A stretch of DNA of 64,000 nucleotides, taken from NCBI RefSeq assembly GCF_030052815.1, contig NC_079503.1:50076735-50140734 (forward strand). Reading direction: 5' to 3'. Every line of letters starts with the position of its first letter. Within the stretch, counting starts at the first letter, position 1. Below are positions 36,328-48,017 of the stretch, piece by piece. A program made the translations under genes and the position numbers. The notes below the pieces were generated by a model. The model had not been told where the DNA came from. It was given only the letters and a program-made list of their open reading frames with translations, and ran no database searches. This DNA is from Hevea brasiliensis (Eukaryota; Streptophyta; Magnoliopsida; Malpighiales; Euphorbiaceae).

Positions 36328-36700
36328 AGGGGGATACTAGTAGGGGAGAGTGACCAAGACATTCTAGTCACTAATCCACTGGGCCACAGTGTAGTGGTGA
36401 ACAAAGTATACAAGGGTTGCCCATTAAGGATTCAAGGGTATGAATTCTTGGCAGACTTGATTGAGTTGCCCTTCCATGAGTTTGACGTGATTTTGGGAAT
36501 GGACTGGTTGTCACGTTATTAGGCAATGATTGATTGCAAATTGAAGAGAATTTCTTTGAAAACTTCTGAGGGTAATGAGATCACTGTTGTGGGTGAAAGG
36601 ACAGATTTCCTGTCCAATGTTATCTCAGCCACAGTTGCAAGAAGAATGATGAGAAAAGGCTGTGAAGCCTACCTAGCACGTGGTGGATACTAGGCAGGCT
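36328..36700 (+). pseudogene. pol: Element A: aspartic protease, remainder
   Basis: Same frame as gag. It continues after the catalytic DPGS at ~36280 with ILVTNPLGHSVVVNKV, LIELPFHEFDVILGMDWLSRY, then TAG at 36520-36522 (H has CAG, His-Gln-Ala), then DCKLKRISLKTSE and KGCEAYLA. About two bases are missing near 36678 (YLA-HVVDTRQ expected), shifting into the RT frame. Confidence 0.88.
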
Positions 36701-38536
36701 AAGCCAAACCTGAGTAATATACCCACAGTAAGAGACTTCCCAGAGGTATTTCCTGAAGAATTGCCTAGTTTGCCACCAGAAAGGGAAGTCAAATTTGCTA
36801 TTGAGACACTGCCGGGTACAGCACCAATATCAATTGCTCCTTATAGGATGGCACCCACAGAATTGAAGGAGTTGAAAACTCAGTTGCAAGAGTTGCTTGA
36901 TAAGGGGTTTATACGCCCCAGTGTGTCACCATGGGGAGCTCCAGTGCTGTTTGTGAAAAAGAAGGATGGGACTTTGAGAATATGCATCGATTACCAGCAG
37001 TTGAATAAGGTGACTGTGAAGAACAAATATCCGTTGCCTAGAATTGATGATCTGTTTGAACAGTTGAAGGGAGCAGGAGTATTTTCTAAGATTGATCTCA
37101 GATCAGGGTATCATCAGTTGAGGGTGAAGGATGTAGATGTGCCCAAGACTGCATTCAGGACCCGGTACGGGCATTATGAGTTTCTGGTGATGCCCTTTGG
37201 CCTAACAAATGCACCAGCGGCATTCATGGACCTTATGAACCGTATCTTTCATCCATACCTAGATCGGTTCGTAGTGGTCTTTATTGATGATATTTTGGTG
37301 TATTCCAAGATCAGGGAAGAACATGATGAGCATTTGAGGATTGTTCTACAAACCCTGAGAGAAAAGAAGTTGTATGCTAAGTTGTCCAAGTGTGACTTTT
37401 GGCTGAATGAAATTGCATTCCTTGGACACATAGTGTCAGCTGATGGGATTAGGGTGGATCCCAAGAAAATAGAAGCAGTGATGGAATGGAAGCCTCCCAG
37501 GAATACAACTGAGGTCAGAAGCTTCTTGGGGCTAGCTGGGTATTACAGAAGATTTGTGAAGGGATTTTCCTTAATAGCTGCTCCAATGACCAAGTTGTTA
37601 CACAAGAATGTCAGATTTGACTGGAATGACAAGTGTCAGACCAGTTTTGAGAAGTTGAAGGCTATGTTGACAGAGGCACCAGTGTTAACACAGCCAGTAT
37701 CAAGAAAGGACTTTGTGGTCTATAGTGATGCCTCACATAATGGGCTAGGGTGTGTATTGATGCAAGAGGGAAAGGTGGTCGCTTATGCTTCCAGACAGCT
37801 AAGGCCACATGAACAGAACTACCCTACGCATGACCTAGAGCTTGCAGCAATTATCTTTGCACTGATGATATGGAGGCATTACTTGTATGGTGAAAAGTGC
37901 TACATTTACACAGACCACAAAAGCCTGAAATATTTGCCAACTCAGAGGGAGCTCAACCTTAGACAGAGGCGATGGATTGAGTTCCTGAAGGATTATGATT
38001 GTGTGATTGACTACCATCCTGGGAAGGCAAATGTAGTTGCTGATGCTTTGAGCAGAAAGTCCATCACTGCTTTGAGATCATTGAATGCCCGTCTATCTTT
38101 GATTCGAGATGGAGCTATTTTGGCTGAGTTGCAAGTGAGGCCAAATCTACTACAGCAGATTTTTGATGGGCAAAAGGCAGATGAAAAGTTAATGGTTATT
38201 ATGAGCAGAATCTCAGAGGGAAAAGCAACTGACTATGAGGTGAAAGCAGATGGGTGTCTGTACTACAAAGGAAAACTGTGTGTACCAGATAATGGGGAAT
38301 TGAAGGCCAGTATTCTAAAAGAGGCACACACCAGTGTATATGCTATGCACCCAGGAAGTACAAAGATGTATCATGATCTGAAGCTTCAGTATTGGTGGCC
38401 TGGTATGAAGAAGGACATAGCTGACTACGTGACTAAATGCTTGACATGTCAGCAAGTCAAGGCAGAACATCAAGTTCCATCAGGTTTGCTACAGCCTATA
38501 CGCATACCTGAATGGAAATGGGATCGGTCACCATAG
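36680..38536 (+). CDS. pol: Element A: RT - RNase H - integrase zinc domain (open segment of Pol)
   Basis: 618 open codons, the longest intact reading frame here. [12 protein letters not shown] (catalytic D139), [22 protein letters not shown] (D203, D204), thumb [17 protein letters not shown]. RNase H: YSDAS (D350), THDLELAA (E387), YTDHKS (D412), so all three are present. Integrase zinc finger: H550-x6-H557-x29-C587-x2-C590, a perfect HHCC spacing. The product would copy element RNA, degrade the RNA strand and begin integration. The first Met is internal; the true protein is a fusion from gag. It ends by a one-base loss near 38524, where WKWDR runs out of frame. Confidence 0.93.
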   Translation: MVDTRQAKPNLSNIPTVRDFPEVFPEELPSLPPEREVKFAIETLPGTAPISIAPYRMAPTELKELKTQLQELLDKGFIRPSVSPWGAPVLFVKKKDGTLRICIDYQQLNKVTVKNKYPLPRIDDLFEQLKGAGVFSKIDLRSGYHQLRVKDVDVPKTAFRTRYGHYEFLVMPFGLTNAPAAFMDLMNRIFHPYLDRFVVVFIDDILVYSKIREEHDEHLRIVLQTLREKKLYAKLSKCDFWLNEIAFLGHIVSADGIRVDPKKIEAVMEWKPPRNTTEVRSFLGLAGYYRRFVKGFSLIAAPMTKLLHKNVRFDWNDKCQTSFEKLKAMLTEAPVLTQPVSRKDFVVYSDASHNGLGCVLMQEGKVVAYASRQLRPHEQNYPTHDLELAAIIFALMIWRHYLYGEKCYIYTDHKSLKYLPTQRELNLRQRRWIEFLKDYDCVIDYHPGKANVVADALSRKSITALRSLNARLSLIRDGAILAELQVRPNLLQQIFDGQKADEKLMVIMSRISEGKATDYEVKADGCLYYKGKLCVPDNGELKASILKEAHTSVYAMHPGSTKMYHDLKLQYWWPGMKKDIADYVTKCLTCQQVKAEHQVPSGLLQPIRIPEWKWDRSP

Positions 38537-39104
38537 ATTTTGTAAGTGGTCTACCTCTCACCTGGAAGAAACATGATGCAACATGGGTGATAGTTGATAG
38601 ATTGACAAAGTCAGCACACTTTCTGCCAGTTAGGACTGACTACTCACTGGAAAAGTTAGCAGAATTGTATATCAGTGAGATAGTTAGACTGCATGGAATT
38701 CCACTTTCCATCATATCTGATCGAGACCCAAGGTTTACATCGAGATTTTGGAAGAAGTTGCATGAGTCCTTGGGTACACAACTCCACTTCAGCACAGCTT
38801 TCCATCCTCAAACAGATGGGCAATCAGAAAGAGTAATCCAGGTAAACAATTAAAACCAATGGAATTGATACAAATATTGAATTAAAATGATAATAATAAC
38901 ATGAAATATATGTCAGGTTCTTGAGGATATGCTGAGGAGTTATGTCATTGAATTTGAGGGGAGTTGGGATAGATACCTCCCACTGGCAGAATTTGCATAC
39001 AACAATAGCTACCAAGCTAGTATCCAAATGGCCCCATATGAAGCACTGTATGGAAGGAAATGTAGAACTCCAGTGTGCTGGACTAAATTGGGCAAAGAAA
39101 ACTA
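38512..39104 (+). pseudogene. pol: Element A: integrase catalytic core
   Basis: Continues after the frameshift near 38524. The DDE triad is intact: D in TIDF (residue 9 of the open stretch from 38512), D70 in ISDRDPRF and E106 in QTDGQSER, giving the canonical D,D-35-E. Four codons after E106 a 75-bp GT...AG insert (38842-38916) interrupts; beyond it VLEDMLRSYVIEFEG and MAPYEALYGRKC continue in frame. A one-base loss near 39098 (GKE-N where GEKKLVGP is expected) breaks the end. Confidence 0.88.
38842..38916 (+). other. Putative 75-bp intron in integrase
   Basis: It starts GTAAAC after CCAG and ends TATGTCAG before GTTCTTGAG. Removing it restores IQ|VLEDM exactly, as in element H (28427-28450), which lacks it. 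It is very AT-rich and has in-frame stops (VNN*). Length 75 is a multiple of three. CAGGT at both ends also allows a small insertion with a 5-bp duplication. Confidence 0.7.
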
Positions 39105-39677
39105 GTGGGGCCAGACCTGGTGAAACAGACTGAGGAGAAAGTGAAACTAATCAAAGCCAACTTGAAGGTTGCCTCAGATAGACAGAAATCCTATGCCGAC
39201 TTGAAGAGAAAAGAAATAGAATACACAGTTGGCGACAAAGTGTTCCTCAAGGTGTCACCGTGGAAGAAGGTATTGAGGTTCGGAAGAAAAGGTAAGTTAA
39301 GCCCTAGGTTCATTGGCCCATATGAAGTCATTGAACGTGTGGGTCCAGTGGCCTATAGGCTAGCTTTACCACCAGAGCTGGATAAGATCCACAATGTGTT
39401 CCACGTGTCCATGCTCAGAAGATACCGCTCAGACCCTTCACATGTCATCTCCAGAGAAGAAATTGAAATACAACCGGATTTGACTTATGAAGAAGAACCT
39501 CTACGGATCCTAGCTCGGGAAGTAAAAGAATTGAGGAACAAGCAGATTCCACTGGTGAAAGTGCTTTGGAGGCACCACAACACCGAGGAGGCAACTTGGG
39601 AAAGTGAAGAGACGATGAGGCAACAGTTCCCTCAACTGTTTGCATCAGGAAAATTTCGAGGACGAAATTTAAATTAG
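39105..39677 (+). CDS. pol: Element A: integrase C-terminus with chromodomain-like tail
   Basis: 190 open codons, the last part of Pol. GPDLVKQTEEKVKLIK, DRQKSYADLKRKE and KVFLKVSPWKK form the DNA-binding C-terminal domain; GPYEVIERVGPVAYRLALPP and KIHNVFHVSMLRRY form the GPY/F module. The tail, EIEIQPDLTYEEEPLRIL then LVKVLWRHH and EEATWESEE, is the chromodomain-like end typical of Tekay/Del chromoviruses, thought to steer insertion to heterochromatin. Its stop lies 11 bp before the 3' LTR. Confidence 0.9.
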   Translation: MGPDLVKQTEEKVKLIKANLKVASDRQKSYADLKRKEIEYTVGDKVFLKVSPWKKVLRFGRKGKLSPRFIGPYEVIERVGPVAYRLALPPELDKIHNVFHVSMLRRYRSDPSHVISREEIEIQPDLTYEEEPLRILAREVKELRNKQIPLVKVLWRHHNTEEATWESEETMRQQFPQLFASGKFRGRNLN

Positions 39678-39688
39678 AGGGAAAGAGT
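39676..39688 (+). other. Element A: polypurine tract
   Basis: AGAGGGAAAGAGT directly before the 3' LTR start TGTAACACCC; primes plus-strand DNA. Confidence 0.85.
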
Positions 39689-42600
39689 TGTAACACCCTC
39701 CCGGTAGCAACTCCGTACATTCTACTGTTCCGGTGACCAGTATCGGTCCGGACAGCTAGAACGTCCGGAAAAATATTTAAACTAAAGTGAGGAACCATAA
39801 TTAACTCAAATATTAATAAGAAAAATTTAGGAAAAATTTTAGAAATAAAATACAACCAAGTCAAATGAGCCGGTGCCCAAGCGATGGGTAATCAGAGGGA
39901 AGTTGCGGTTCTCGCAACGAGGAGCCCTAGACCCGGGGGAAAAATTATAAAATAATTTTTGGGACTCCAGAGAAGGGTTATTGAGGTTCCCATGGCATTA
40001 GAATGCCAAGAAAATACCTAGAAAAATTTTTCAATCGGTACAGCCAATTTTGACCCGTTAAGCCAAACGGAGGGCATTTTGGTCATTTCGCTTTCAGAGG
40101 TGATTTTTGGCCGACTTGTCCAGTTAAGTAAATAATTAATATGGCATAAAATATGAAGAAACATTACTAAAAATTAAATTGAAATGAAGTAGTGATGAAA
40201 AGAAAAGAAAAATCCATAAAAATGCCAAATATGACATCATTATGATGTCATTTGAAAGTCTCCACCAATTATAATTAAACAACCATATTATTAACTAATA
40301 AAACAGACTAAATGAAGACCAAATTAACCAAAAATACAGCAGCCACCTCCTTCCCCAAAACCAGCCAAAACGTAGAGAGAGAGAAGATAGGGTTTCCACC
40401 ATAGCCATTCTTTGCAAGCTTTCATTCTCATGCTTCCTCACCATATTTCCTCAAGACCCCAACACTAAAATGAATCCTTGGACCTAGAGGAAGTGTTTGG
40501 CAGCCAAGAGAGTACAAGAAAAGTGAAGATTAAACTTGGGAAAAAAGTGCCACTTAAAGGTTAGTGCATTAGATACCTAAAACTCTTTATTTTCATGATT
40601 AGTAACTTGAATTGAGTAAGAATTTGTAACTAAAATGAACAATAATTATGTGTATACATACCATAAATTTCGGCTGCCCTATTGAAGAAATAGAAATGAG
40701 TGTTTTATTGGACTTAGAGTAGATTAGAAATGATGTTTAAGGTACATATACACAAGTATAATGAATTGGTATGCTAACTAAGGTAATATGGGTGAAACTT
40801 GAACTTGGGCTAGGGTTTGGGAGTGAAAATTTTGATTTGGCTTTTGAAATGGTTAAAGAACATTCTAATGGTCAATTAGTGACCATTTGAGGTATTTTGA
40901 CCATAATTTGAGGTGCATTAAAGTGTTACAAACTGAAATGGTAGGCTGCCTTGTGAGTGCAGCAGGGTGGCTGGAATTGCAGTCCACTTAGACTGCCATA
41001 ACTTTGGCTGTGTAGGTCCAATTGGTGGTTGGCCAATCGGACATGAAACTAGGCTTATAATGGCACATTTTTTCTGAAGAAACCATGCCCAAAAGACCAA
41101 AGCAAGAGGACCAAAACTTGGCGCCAATCCGGATACCCTGCAACTAATTCTGCAGAAATGACCAAATGAACAGTAACTGTTCATTTGGCCATAATTCACT
41201 GTAGATTTGGTCAATTGACCTGAACTTTTTACAGCAACAAGTTAAGACATAGACAAACAACTTTCATGAAGGAACCTACCCAAAATTATGGCCAGAACCC
41301 ATCCAACCAAGTGATTCCAGTTACTGTTCATGTTACTGTAGATATGGTCAATTCTGCAGATTGGCAATCCGGCCAGCTGTGGTTTTTGGACCATATCTAG
41401 AGCTAAAAAACTCCAAATGGAGTGATTCAAGGAAATTCAACTAGACAAAATAAGGAACAACTTTCATGTTTGCCATTTCTTCAAATTCCCACTGCAACAG
41501 TGTCCAATGGAACAGTAAAGTTGAGCTACAAAAACTAAAAATTCTGCTTCCCTTGGTTTAAACTTTGAAATGGTATAAATGCTTAATGCCAACAAGTTTT
41601 GAATGCCAAATGTGGTATATTGGGAGTGCCAAAGTCAATGTACATATTTTCTACCAAAAAGTCAACATTTTTGTTGACCAATGAGGTGAATAGTGACACC
41701 AAAAACTTGAAATTCACAAATTGAAGAATTTAAAGGTTTCAAATGCCCTAGTATACCTAACAAGATTGGTTTGGATAGTTTGGCATGCCAATAGGGTTCA
41801 GTTAAGCGATCGCACATGGCAATATGCCATTCGTGATTTCATGGCTTTTAGCCATTCGACCTTGTATTGAGCTTTGGCCTTGTGCTCGATATATTAACAA
41901 ATTGTTAGCCGCTGCACACCGGGAGATGCATATGTGACCGATGGTGTGACGGCCCGAGGTACTTGGTACCCAGTGCCAGTTTACCTGTTTATCCAGTCCA
42001 GTCATCTAGTGTAGGTTACTTGGGCAACCAAATGAATGAAAGTGGACAAAGTTAATGATATACAAATTCAAAACAAATGAAATATATACATTCACCACAT
42101 GTTTATTTTCTTGCTATTTCTTTTATTTTATTATTGCACCACTAAGCATTATTGCTTAGCGCGTTACTTTTGCCACGCGTAGGTTCTGGAGATACAGATC
42201 GTGAGCCCAGTAGACCGCAGACTAGGTGAGTCCATCCTGCAGTTCTGCACAGTGTCCGTGTCACCTCAACTTCTGCAGTGCATTGGTAGGACACTAGGTG
42301 TCATTTTGGCATTCTGTATTAAATTTTGATTTTCTCATATGTAATTAAACTTGTGTAATGTATTTTGAGGTTCATGTAAATAATGAAGATTTATGGTTAT
42401 GTATGGAAGTAATTTGAGTATTTATTTGTTGTTTATACATATGAGTACCCTGAGAAATGATGATTGAGAACTGAAATTGAAATGTTGTTGAGATCTTGAT
42501 ATTGAGACTTTGTTGATGAATTGAAGTTGGGATTGTTTGGAAAATTATTTGGAAGTGTTTTTAACAGGTTCCGAAGAACTGTTTTCTCCATTTTTAGCCT

Positions 42601-42796
42601 GTACTTCGCCGGATTTTCTTTAAAATTTTCGGAACCTCAAATAAATAATACTTTTGATATATGGCTAAAATAAATTATATTTCATAAATTATATTCACAA
42701 GCATGATATAAATTAATTAAGGTATATTAGAATGTGCCGGTACACCGTGTAGCATTACTTACTCGGGTATACTGTATACAGGTAAGGGGTGTCACA
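39689..42796 (+). mobile_element. Element A: 3' LTR, family LTR-I, complete
   Basis: 3,108 bp from TGTAACACCCTCCCGG to GGGGTGTCACA. Reference for family I: donor-like AAAG|GTTAGTG at 40560-40561 (+871), modules with landmarks at 40997, 41190 and 41392 (193 and 202 bp apart), stem-loop 42140-42161, acceptor-like TAG ending at 42182. Positions 41805-41915 show a cluster of CTG-to-CG changes against the 5' LTR and the solo LTR-I. The following five bases ACACT are the right TSD; the left one was deleted. Confidence 0.93.
42140..42161 (+). other. LTR-I stem-loop before acceptor-like site
   Basis: Arms 42140-42148 and 42153-42161, one A-C mismatch relative to the perfect 5' copy at 34176; loop TTAT. 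Confidence 0.6.
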
Positions 42797-44330
42797 ACAC
42801 TTGAAAATAAAATTGGTAATATATACCAACACTTGAGGACTATAAAATATGAAACATTGGTAATATTAAAATTAATTCACCTAGTGTGCATTAAAGGTCA
42901 ACGTTATAGGTTGACTAATGAAAGGAGTAGTATCAACAAAATTTAATTATGGAACCTTATGATTAGAAACAATTTAACTGAGTACTGAAACACTTTAAAT
43001 TGTGTGTTTCAGTTGAAAAAGATATTGAAGAGCATAAGGAACATTGAGTCAAGGCCAAGAGGTGACTCATCCGAGGTCTATGCACAATACTTTTTATATT
43101 CACTGCTTTTACTAGAAAATTTATTTGGAGAAATGAGTTATGAATAATTTTTTATTGTTTTGGCTTTGAGAATTTTATTTGGAAATTATTGTGTTGCCTA
43201 CTTTGCAAATGGAAATTTTGAGATAAAATGTAATTTGTGGTTTGTATGAAATATTTAAATATTGTGATTTGGAATTGTTTTGATTCACACTTGACATGGC
43301 AGTCCCTTACTATGTTCCTCCTCCACTTATGGGGTTGAGTTTGATATTTCATTATTTTCCTCCCTCTCTGGCTTGCCAGTCTGAGGTGAGTTTGGATGAG
43401 TACTCATTAGCTAGCTAGCCACCTCCCTTATTGATTTCGATTAGTGGGATGAGTTTGTTTTGTCGTAGTGTACAATAAGGCATGTTTGGAAAAGTTTGTG
43501 TCATGACCTAAGTTGTGTTATTGATTGGCAACACTGTGTTATTCAATTGTTTGATTAAATTTGTGTTTAAGAGCTTTGAAAAATTGTGAATTATTTGAAT
43601 TATAAATTGTCAATAAAAATTTTATATACCGAATTTTAAATTGTTATTGTGCATCACTGAGTAAATTTTACTCATCAATAGCTTTTTCATTGCTGTCGCA
43701 GGTAAACAGACAAACAGAGCAGCATAGTAGGCTACTTGTGCTACACTTTGGGATTTTACTGGGTATATTGAGTATACCACCTTTTTGTAATTTTTGTTGT
43801 AATGTATGTGCATTATATGTATATATTGTACTTGGTCTTGAGCAGTTGTAAAATAAAGTTGTAAATTATTTTAGCCTGTTAAAATGTTGTATTACAATTC
43901 TCTTATTTCAGCTTTTGAAATACTCATTTATTTTGCACTTTATTTTTGGAATTACTGAAAATGATATTGAATTGAGTTTGAACGGTGTTGAGGACACTGA
44001 TTTGAATTGAGCCATATTGGAGTTTGGGATTGAAGAAATATATTGGAAGTGCTTTTTACAGGTTTTTAAAGAACTGTTTTATTCAAAATATAGATGGCAC
44101 TCTGCCCAAATTTTTACAAAAATTATTGATACTTCAGATTTGTTAATTGGTTCACTTCAGATAAAAAAAATTTTACACCTGTCAAAAGTGCTTACCACTG
44201 TAAAAAGAGATAAGAAAAGGTTTAAAATTCCTTGTAGTCTATTTAATGAGTTATCAGTAAGCAAAGTTTGGTAATTCATTAGGTATACTATGGGATCATG
44301 TTATTCCTTACGGAGGGGTAAGGTGTGACA
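42797..44330 (+). mobile_element. LTR-III 3' portion of solo LTR
   Basis: Right part of the solo LTR begun at 30227, ending GGGGTAAGGTGTGACA at 44330 before TSD GACTT. It closely matches 57163-58700. Stem-loop at 43658-43674 and acceptor-like GCTGTCGCAG|GT, AG ending at 43701. The conserved GTGCTTTTTACAGG block lies near 44047-44062. Confidence 0.87.
43658..43674 (+). other. LTR-III stem-loop before acceptor-like site
   Basis: TGAGTAAA (43658-43665) pairs perfectly with TTTACTCA (43667-43674). The pyrimidine tract and CAG|GT follow after 27 nt. Confidence 0.6.
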
Positions 44331-47039
44331 GACTTATTAGGGATAAGTCCCTACCAAAAATGATTTATTTCAAGAACTTTTCTTTAGGTTCAGTTTTATT
44401 GTCTTAATTTTATATATCAAATTGAACAATTTGTGGCCACTGTTTGGCTCCACTTCCTTTACAAAAGTTGTTCTTCTATGTCTTGTCTTTATTTTCATTT
44501 TTGAATCATATCATTTGGATTTGTATAACTCAAGTTATGGTCAAATAACCATAACTGGTTCAGTTGCAAATTCTGATTCCTTTAACAAGGCCATTTTGGC
44601 ATCATATTTTGTCAAATTAATTGGACAGGTTGTAGCAACATTTAGGCCTAGTGTTCTTTATGGGATACATTGTTCTATGTCTTATGGTCACTTAAAATTT
44701 TTAATTGTACTTTTTCAAGTCATGTAGACTTACTTATAGCCACATTATTGGCCTGGACTCAAATGTCTTATACTAATATGATTTCCATTTAGGTCAGTAG
44801 ATTTGACCCAAAATTTATGCTTCTTACATTTATAATTTGAGGTAGGTGTCTGAAACACAATTTGAGCTCTGTTTCTTAGGATTCCAGAACTATATGGCAC
44901 ATCTCAATTGAAGTTTTTTAATGAGAGATATGACTAAAAGAATATTTTGGAGTCAATGGTCAATTATGAAATTTCCAGATTTTGTGCACTAATTTGACCT
45001 AGCTAATTGACCTATTTCTCTTCATTTTTGGGTTCTAGTCAAAATAGCAATATTGTAGATCTATGTCTTATTGAAATTTTGGCACTAGTTTCAGGGCATC
45101 TGGATTTTTATGGCCCAAGTGATGGCCTCTTTTCCAAAACTGGTCAAGTAGCCTATATTTAGCAAATCTGGGCAGTTTTGATTCTGGATAGTTTTGGTAT
45201 CCCAAATTATGCAAGTAATTTGACTTAATTAGTAGCATTTTTGGGCTCTGGTGTCTTCACAAAAGTTGTAACCCTATGTCTAAGCTTTCCAATGGTATAA
45301 ATTTCATGTCATTTGGACCTGTCTAGAGTGAGATATGGCTAAATGAATGAATACTGTTTATTTGGTCAAAATTTTAGGTTCACAATTTGGTAATCCAGAT
45401 TAGGTCAGATTTCAGGTTACTTTTTAGGCAGAATTTTGGCATGGTTTCTACATGAGAAATGGACCATTTTAGGTCTAGTTTTACCTCTAATTGGCTTCAT
45501 ACCAATTAGGGCCACACATATTAACTTATGGCTTAAAACATACACTGCCCTCAATAAATACTCAACCTACAAGGAAATTACACTCCTTATATTCATTTCT
45601 CCATCTCCCAAACTACAATTGTGGCATTCATGGCACTTCTAATATCACCAATTCATTTCAACACAATTAAATTCCAGCAACATCAATCAAGTCTCAATTG
45701 ACTAATTCAGAATCCTAATTTAAATGGTCAAAGTCAATAATTCACATTCAATCAAATTTCTATCACATGTAACTTCAACCCTCAACCTATAATTTATTCA
45801 TCAACCTCACAATTCACCTTTTACATGCATAAAATTATTAATCTCTCATGCTTTCAAGGCTGTCAAAATGAGGCAATTACACAAGTCTCATCAAACAATT
45901 TCAAAACCCTAATTCAACTTATCAACTTGAACATACACATGAAATAAATTTGTTAATACATGTAATTACCTTAATCCATATCACAACCCATCACTTACAT
46001 GTAAGAATTCATCAATCTCCCTTACTTACTAAGGCTGCTGAAATCAATGCTTCCCAAATACTCATTAATTTCTTCAAATTTTTTTAACATATCAACTCAT
46101 TACAACCTTAATTCAAAGTTTAATTAGGAAAGGAAGAGGAAATTGGCACTAACCTTCAACCAAGAATTTCCAAACCTTGTGAAAACTTCACCAAATCCTC
46201 TTGTTCTTGCTGCCTATGATCTGCCCAAGGTGTGAGGACCAACTTTAATGAAGAGAACTTGTGAATTTAGGTTGAAAATGGGAGAGGTTTCAAGCTTGCA
46301 TGGAACGGCCATGGAGGAAAGAAAGGAGAAGCTTGATTTTGCCCATGGATGTGTGAAATGAAGAAAATGAGGTTGTGAAGTGGTGAAATCTGTCCCCATA
46401 TGCTTTATGTACTCCACTATCATTTAATTAATCATTATAATATTCAAGTTTTCATATTTACAATTAATCCCCTATATTTCCTTTATTTACATTACACATG
46501 TAATTTCATATTTTTATGGGGTTTTGAAAATTTAATTTCACTCATTTTAATGGACATTTAGGTTAAAAGTCAACTTTAAGTGTCAAATGACCAAAATGCC
46601 CCTCTTTGGGTTATAGTCCCATTTTTTCTGTAATACCAATTTAGTTCCGATCCAACAGTTTCTTTAATTTTCATTTTCGTCTGTACTAATTCACTAAATT
46701 TTCTTTGACATTTTTAATGTCATCTGTATCTCAGTAGACTTTTAATTGGGTTCTTAAAATTATTTCTTGGGGTTCCCTGTAGTTATGGGGCCATCAACTG
46801 ATTACACAGTGACTTCCCGGTACGGTCACCCATCGCTGCGATTCTGACTCGTTTAACCTAGTTACATTTCATTTCTTTTATTTTCTCTTAATTTTTCTTG
46901 TATTCTCTTATCATGTATTCTATTATTTTATATCTTTTCACTATCACTTAAGTGTAGTTTTAGACATCCTGATGATCTAGACAACCATTGGTCACCGGAA
47001 CAGTAGAACGTACGGACTACGTAAAGTGAGGGTGTTACA
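44331..47039 (-). mobile_element. Mosaic LTR, sense 5' portion
   Basis: 44331-44335 is the GACTT duplication; the rest is the start half of the LTR whose end is 28541-30226. Its start at 47039 (sense TGTAACACCCTCACTTTACG) and the block near 46555-46700 match the LTR-III variant 7002-11396, while its end half is type II. Donor-like AAG|GTTAGTGCC at 46152-46153 (~886 bp from the start). TATA-like ACATAAAGCA at 46401-46410. Confidence 0.8.
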
Positions 47040-47665
47040 CATCCATATAGCACCTTATGAAGCCTTATATAGTAGAAAGTGTAGAAGTCCTTTATGCTGG
47101 ATAGAATTAGGTGAAAAGAAGTTAGTGGGACCAGAACTTATGAAACAGATAAAGGATAAAGTAAAACTAATAAAGGATAGGTTGAAAGCAGCAATGGACA
47201 GACAGAAATCTTATGCTGATTTAAAGAGAAGTGATATTGAATATAAAGTAGATGATAAAGTCTTCTTAAAGGTTTCACTATGGAAGAAGATTTTGAGATT
47301 TGGCAAGAAGGGCAAGTTAAGTCCTAGGTTTATCAGTCCTTATGAAATAATTGAACGTGTGGGTCTGGGAGCCTATAGACTGGCCTTACAACCAGAACTA
47401 TCAAAAATACACAACGTCTTCCATGTATTGATGTTAAGGAGGTACAGATCAGACCCAACCCATGTATCCCTATGGAAACAATTGAAATGTAACCAGATTT
47501 TACCTATGAAGAAGAACTGATGCCAAAATTAGCTCGTGAAGTGAAGGAATTGAGGAACAAGCAAGTTTCACTAGTTAAAGTGCTATGGAGGAATCATGCA
47601 ATTGAAGAAGCTACTTGGAAAAGCGAGGACGTGATGAAACAATAGTGTCCCCAACTGTTTAATTA
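47040..47665 (+). pseudogene. pol: Element H: integrase C-terminus and chromodomain-like tail
   Basis: Resumes after the mosaic LTR with HIAPYEALYSRKCRSPLCW, GEKKLVGPELMKQIKDK, DRQKSYADLKRSD and GKLSPRFISPYEIIERVG, as in A. A frameshift near 47470 follows, then in another frame DFTYEEEL, AREVKELRNK, LVKVLWRNHAIEEATW and a TAG near 47644. It keeps the frame at the 39098 equivalent (GEKKLVGP), confirming that A has a one-base loss there. Confidence 0.88.
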
Positions 47666-47700
47666 AGGTACAATATCTAATTTCGAGGATAAAATATCTT

Positions 47701-47711
47701 AAGAGGAGGAG
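47701..47711 (+). other. Element H: polypurine tract
   Basis: AAGAGGAGGAG just before the degraded LTR start TATAATGCTCC. Confidence 0.75.
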
Positions 47712-48017
47712 AATTATAATGCTCCAAATTTACAGACCGTATTTAATATATTTTAGTAAGAAATTCAAATATTGAATATGATATGTAAATTAGATTAAAT
47801 GAGGGCTTAAAGTAAAAATTTGTAAAAGGCACCTATGGACTTTGTTGCAAAGCTAATGAAGTTTGGGGGAAAATTGAAAATTTTCAACTTAGCATCTAAT
47901 TGAGTTTAATTAAGATCATTAAGTTTGATTAATTAAGTTAATTAGTCACCAATTAAAAAGAGAAAATGTGGACTAATGGCAAAGTAACACGTGATAATAA
48001 AGGATAAATATCTAGGC

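Noticed and set aside
39445..39864. 139-codon minus-strand frame across the 3' LTR border of A
   Set aside because: It spans the end of integrase, the PPT and the LTR; a chance antisense frame.
42797..44330. Possible independent element between A and the mosaic LTR
   Set aside because: It ends with the LTR-III terminus and TSD GACTT matching 30222-30226, so it is the other half of the LTR split by A.
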